DNA from: Pedobacter yulinensis
GTDB lineage: Bacteria; Bacteroidota; Bacteroidia; Sphingobacteriales; Sphingobacteriaceae
Length of the DNA: 64,000 nucleotides
NCBI RefSeq assembly: GCF_003029735.1
Contig: NZ_KZ686269.1
Coordinates: forward strand, 248,001-312,000
Direction: 5' to 3'
Shown: in pieces, positions 63,648-64,000 of the stretch
How the letters are laid out: each line of letters starts with the position of its first letter
How positions within the stretch are numbered: the stretch's first letter is position 1
The notes under the pieces: generated by a model
Database searches by the model: none
What the model was told of the DNA's origin: nothing
Seen by the model: the letters and a program-made list of their open reading frames with translations, nothing else
Position numbers and translations under genes: made by a program

Positions 63648-64000
63648 ACCTGTTTAAAAGTATTCTGATCATCCTGTTAGCGCACACGGGTTCGCTGTTG
63701 TGCGCCCAGGTGCAACCGGCGGCTACCGCCACCAAACGGCCCAATATTGTCATCATCATTTCTGACGACCATGCCTACCAGACCATCGGGGCTTATGGCA
63801 GCAACATGATGCCGACGCCGGGTATTGACCGGATTGCCAGGGAGGGTGTCCGTTTTAACAAGGCATATGTGACCAATTCGATCTGCGGCCCGAGCCGGGC
63901 GGTAATCCTGACCGGTAAATACAGCCACAAGAACGGCTTCAAGGACAATGAAAGTTCGGTCTTTAATGGCGACCAGGATTCTTTCGCCAAGCGCCTGCAA
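63644..64000 (+). CDS. Sulfatase, 5' part (S1 family; continues past window)
   Basis: The first 119 codons of an exported sulfatase. Signal peptide [20 protein letters not shown]; metal-binding Asp pair in [13 protein letters not shown] (41-42); and the formylglycine site [14 protein letters not shown], where Cys81 in C-x-P-S-R would be modified by a maturase. The neighbourhood of the active site ([20 protein letters not shown]) resembles sulfatases acting on 6-sulfated GlcNAc. That specificity is inferred from resemblance and from the translationally coupled GH20 gene. The gene runs beyond the right edge. Confidence 0.88.
   Translation, partial: MNLFKSILIILLAHTGSLLCAQVQPAATATKRPNIVIIISDDHAYQTIGAYGSNMMPTPGIDRIAREGVRFNKAYVTNSICGPSRAVILTGKYSHKNGFKDNESSVFNGDQDSFAKRLQ

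Noticed and set aside
1-64000. Search for CRISPR arrays, tRNA/rRNA genes, insertion sequences, phage or toxin-antitoxin modules
   Set aside because: No regularly spaced repeats, cloverleaf-like sequences, transposase motifs or integrase genes were seen by eye. A covariance-model and profile search would be needed to exclude small RNAs.

Overview
The window looks like chromosomal DNA of a glycan-degrading Bacteroidota, most probably a soil or plant-associated sphingobacterium of the Pedobacter/Mucilaginibacter type. This is inferred from gene content: three SusC/SusD pairs, hybrid and split two-component sensors with AraC outputs, an ECF sigma/FecR pair, and Bacteroidota-type -7 elements (TAnnTTTG). 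No rRNA, tRNA, CRISPR array or insertion sequence was seen.

Layout. (1) 1-7636: an amino-sugar module. It holds the 3' end of a GH5 endoglucanase, a GH20-like hexosaminidase, nagP, nagA and a CBM9-like protein in one tight + operon, then nagX (-) divergent from nagB (+). A perfect 18-bp palindrome lies between nagX and nagB. (2) 7637-18854: a polysaccharide utilisation locus (PUL A) with a GH105-type hydrolase, a sensor kinase and AraC response regulator encoded as two overlapping genes, and a SusC/SusD pair. GH105 and susC share a gapless upstream element. (3) 18855-38669: accessory genes, including a quinone-reductase-like flavoprotein, an RCC1-propeller lipoprotein, a TetR regulator with two matching operators, a methyltransferase with an abnormal 5' end, an MFS exporter, HxlR and AraC regulators, a small cytochrome c, a TonB receptor and a TspO-like protein. 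Two decayed genes lie here: a lipoprotein and a fasciclin-domain fragment. (4) 38752-50462 (all -): PUL B, reading sigma factor, FecR, STN-type SusC, SusD, a six-hairpin glycosidase and a GH78 rhamnosidase. (5) 50731-64000: PUL C, with a GH16 enzyme, a fused hybrid two-component sensor (HTCS), SusC/SusD, GH20 and the 5' end of a sulfatase.

How it works together. PULs A and C should bind oligosaccharides through SusCD, sense them through periplasmic propeller sensors and trim them with periplasmic or surface hydrolases. Amino sugar released by the GH20 enzymes can feed NagP-NagA-NagB. The strongest new observations are regulatory. The GH16 and susC promoters of PUL C carry the same 42-bp element containing 21-bp-spaced direct repeats, placed identically relative to the -7 box. 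PUL A has its own pair of elements with the same 21-bp periodicity. A TetR operator occurs twice around its gene, and a perfect 31-bp inverted repeat at 33564-33594 has no obvious owner. All coordinates, motifs and comparisons were made by eye; no database search was run.
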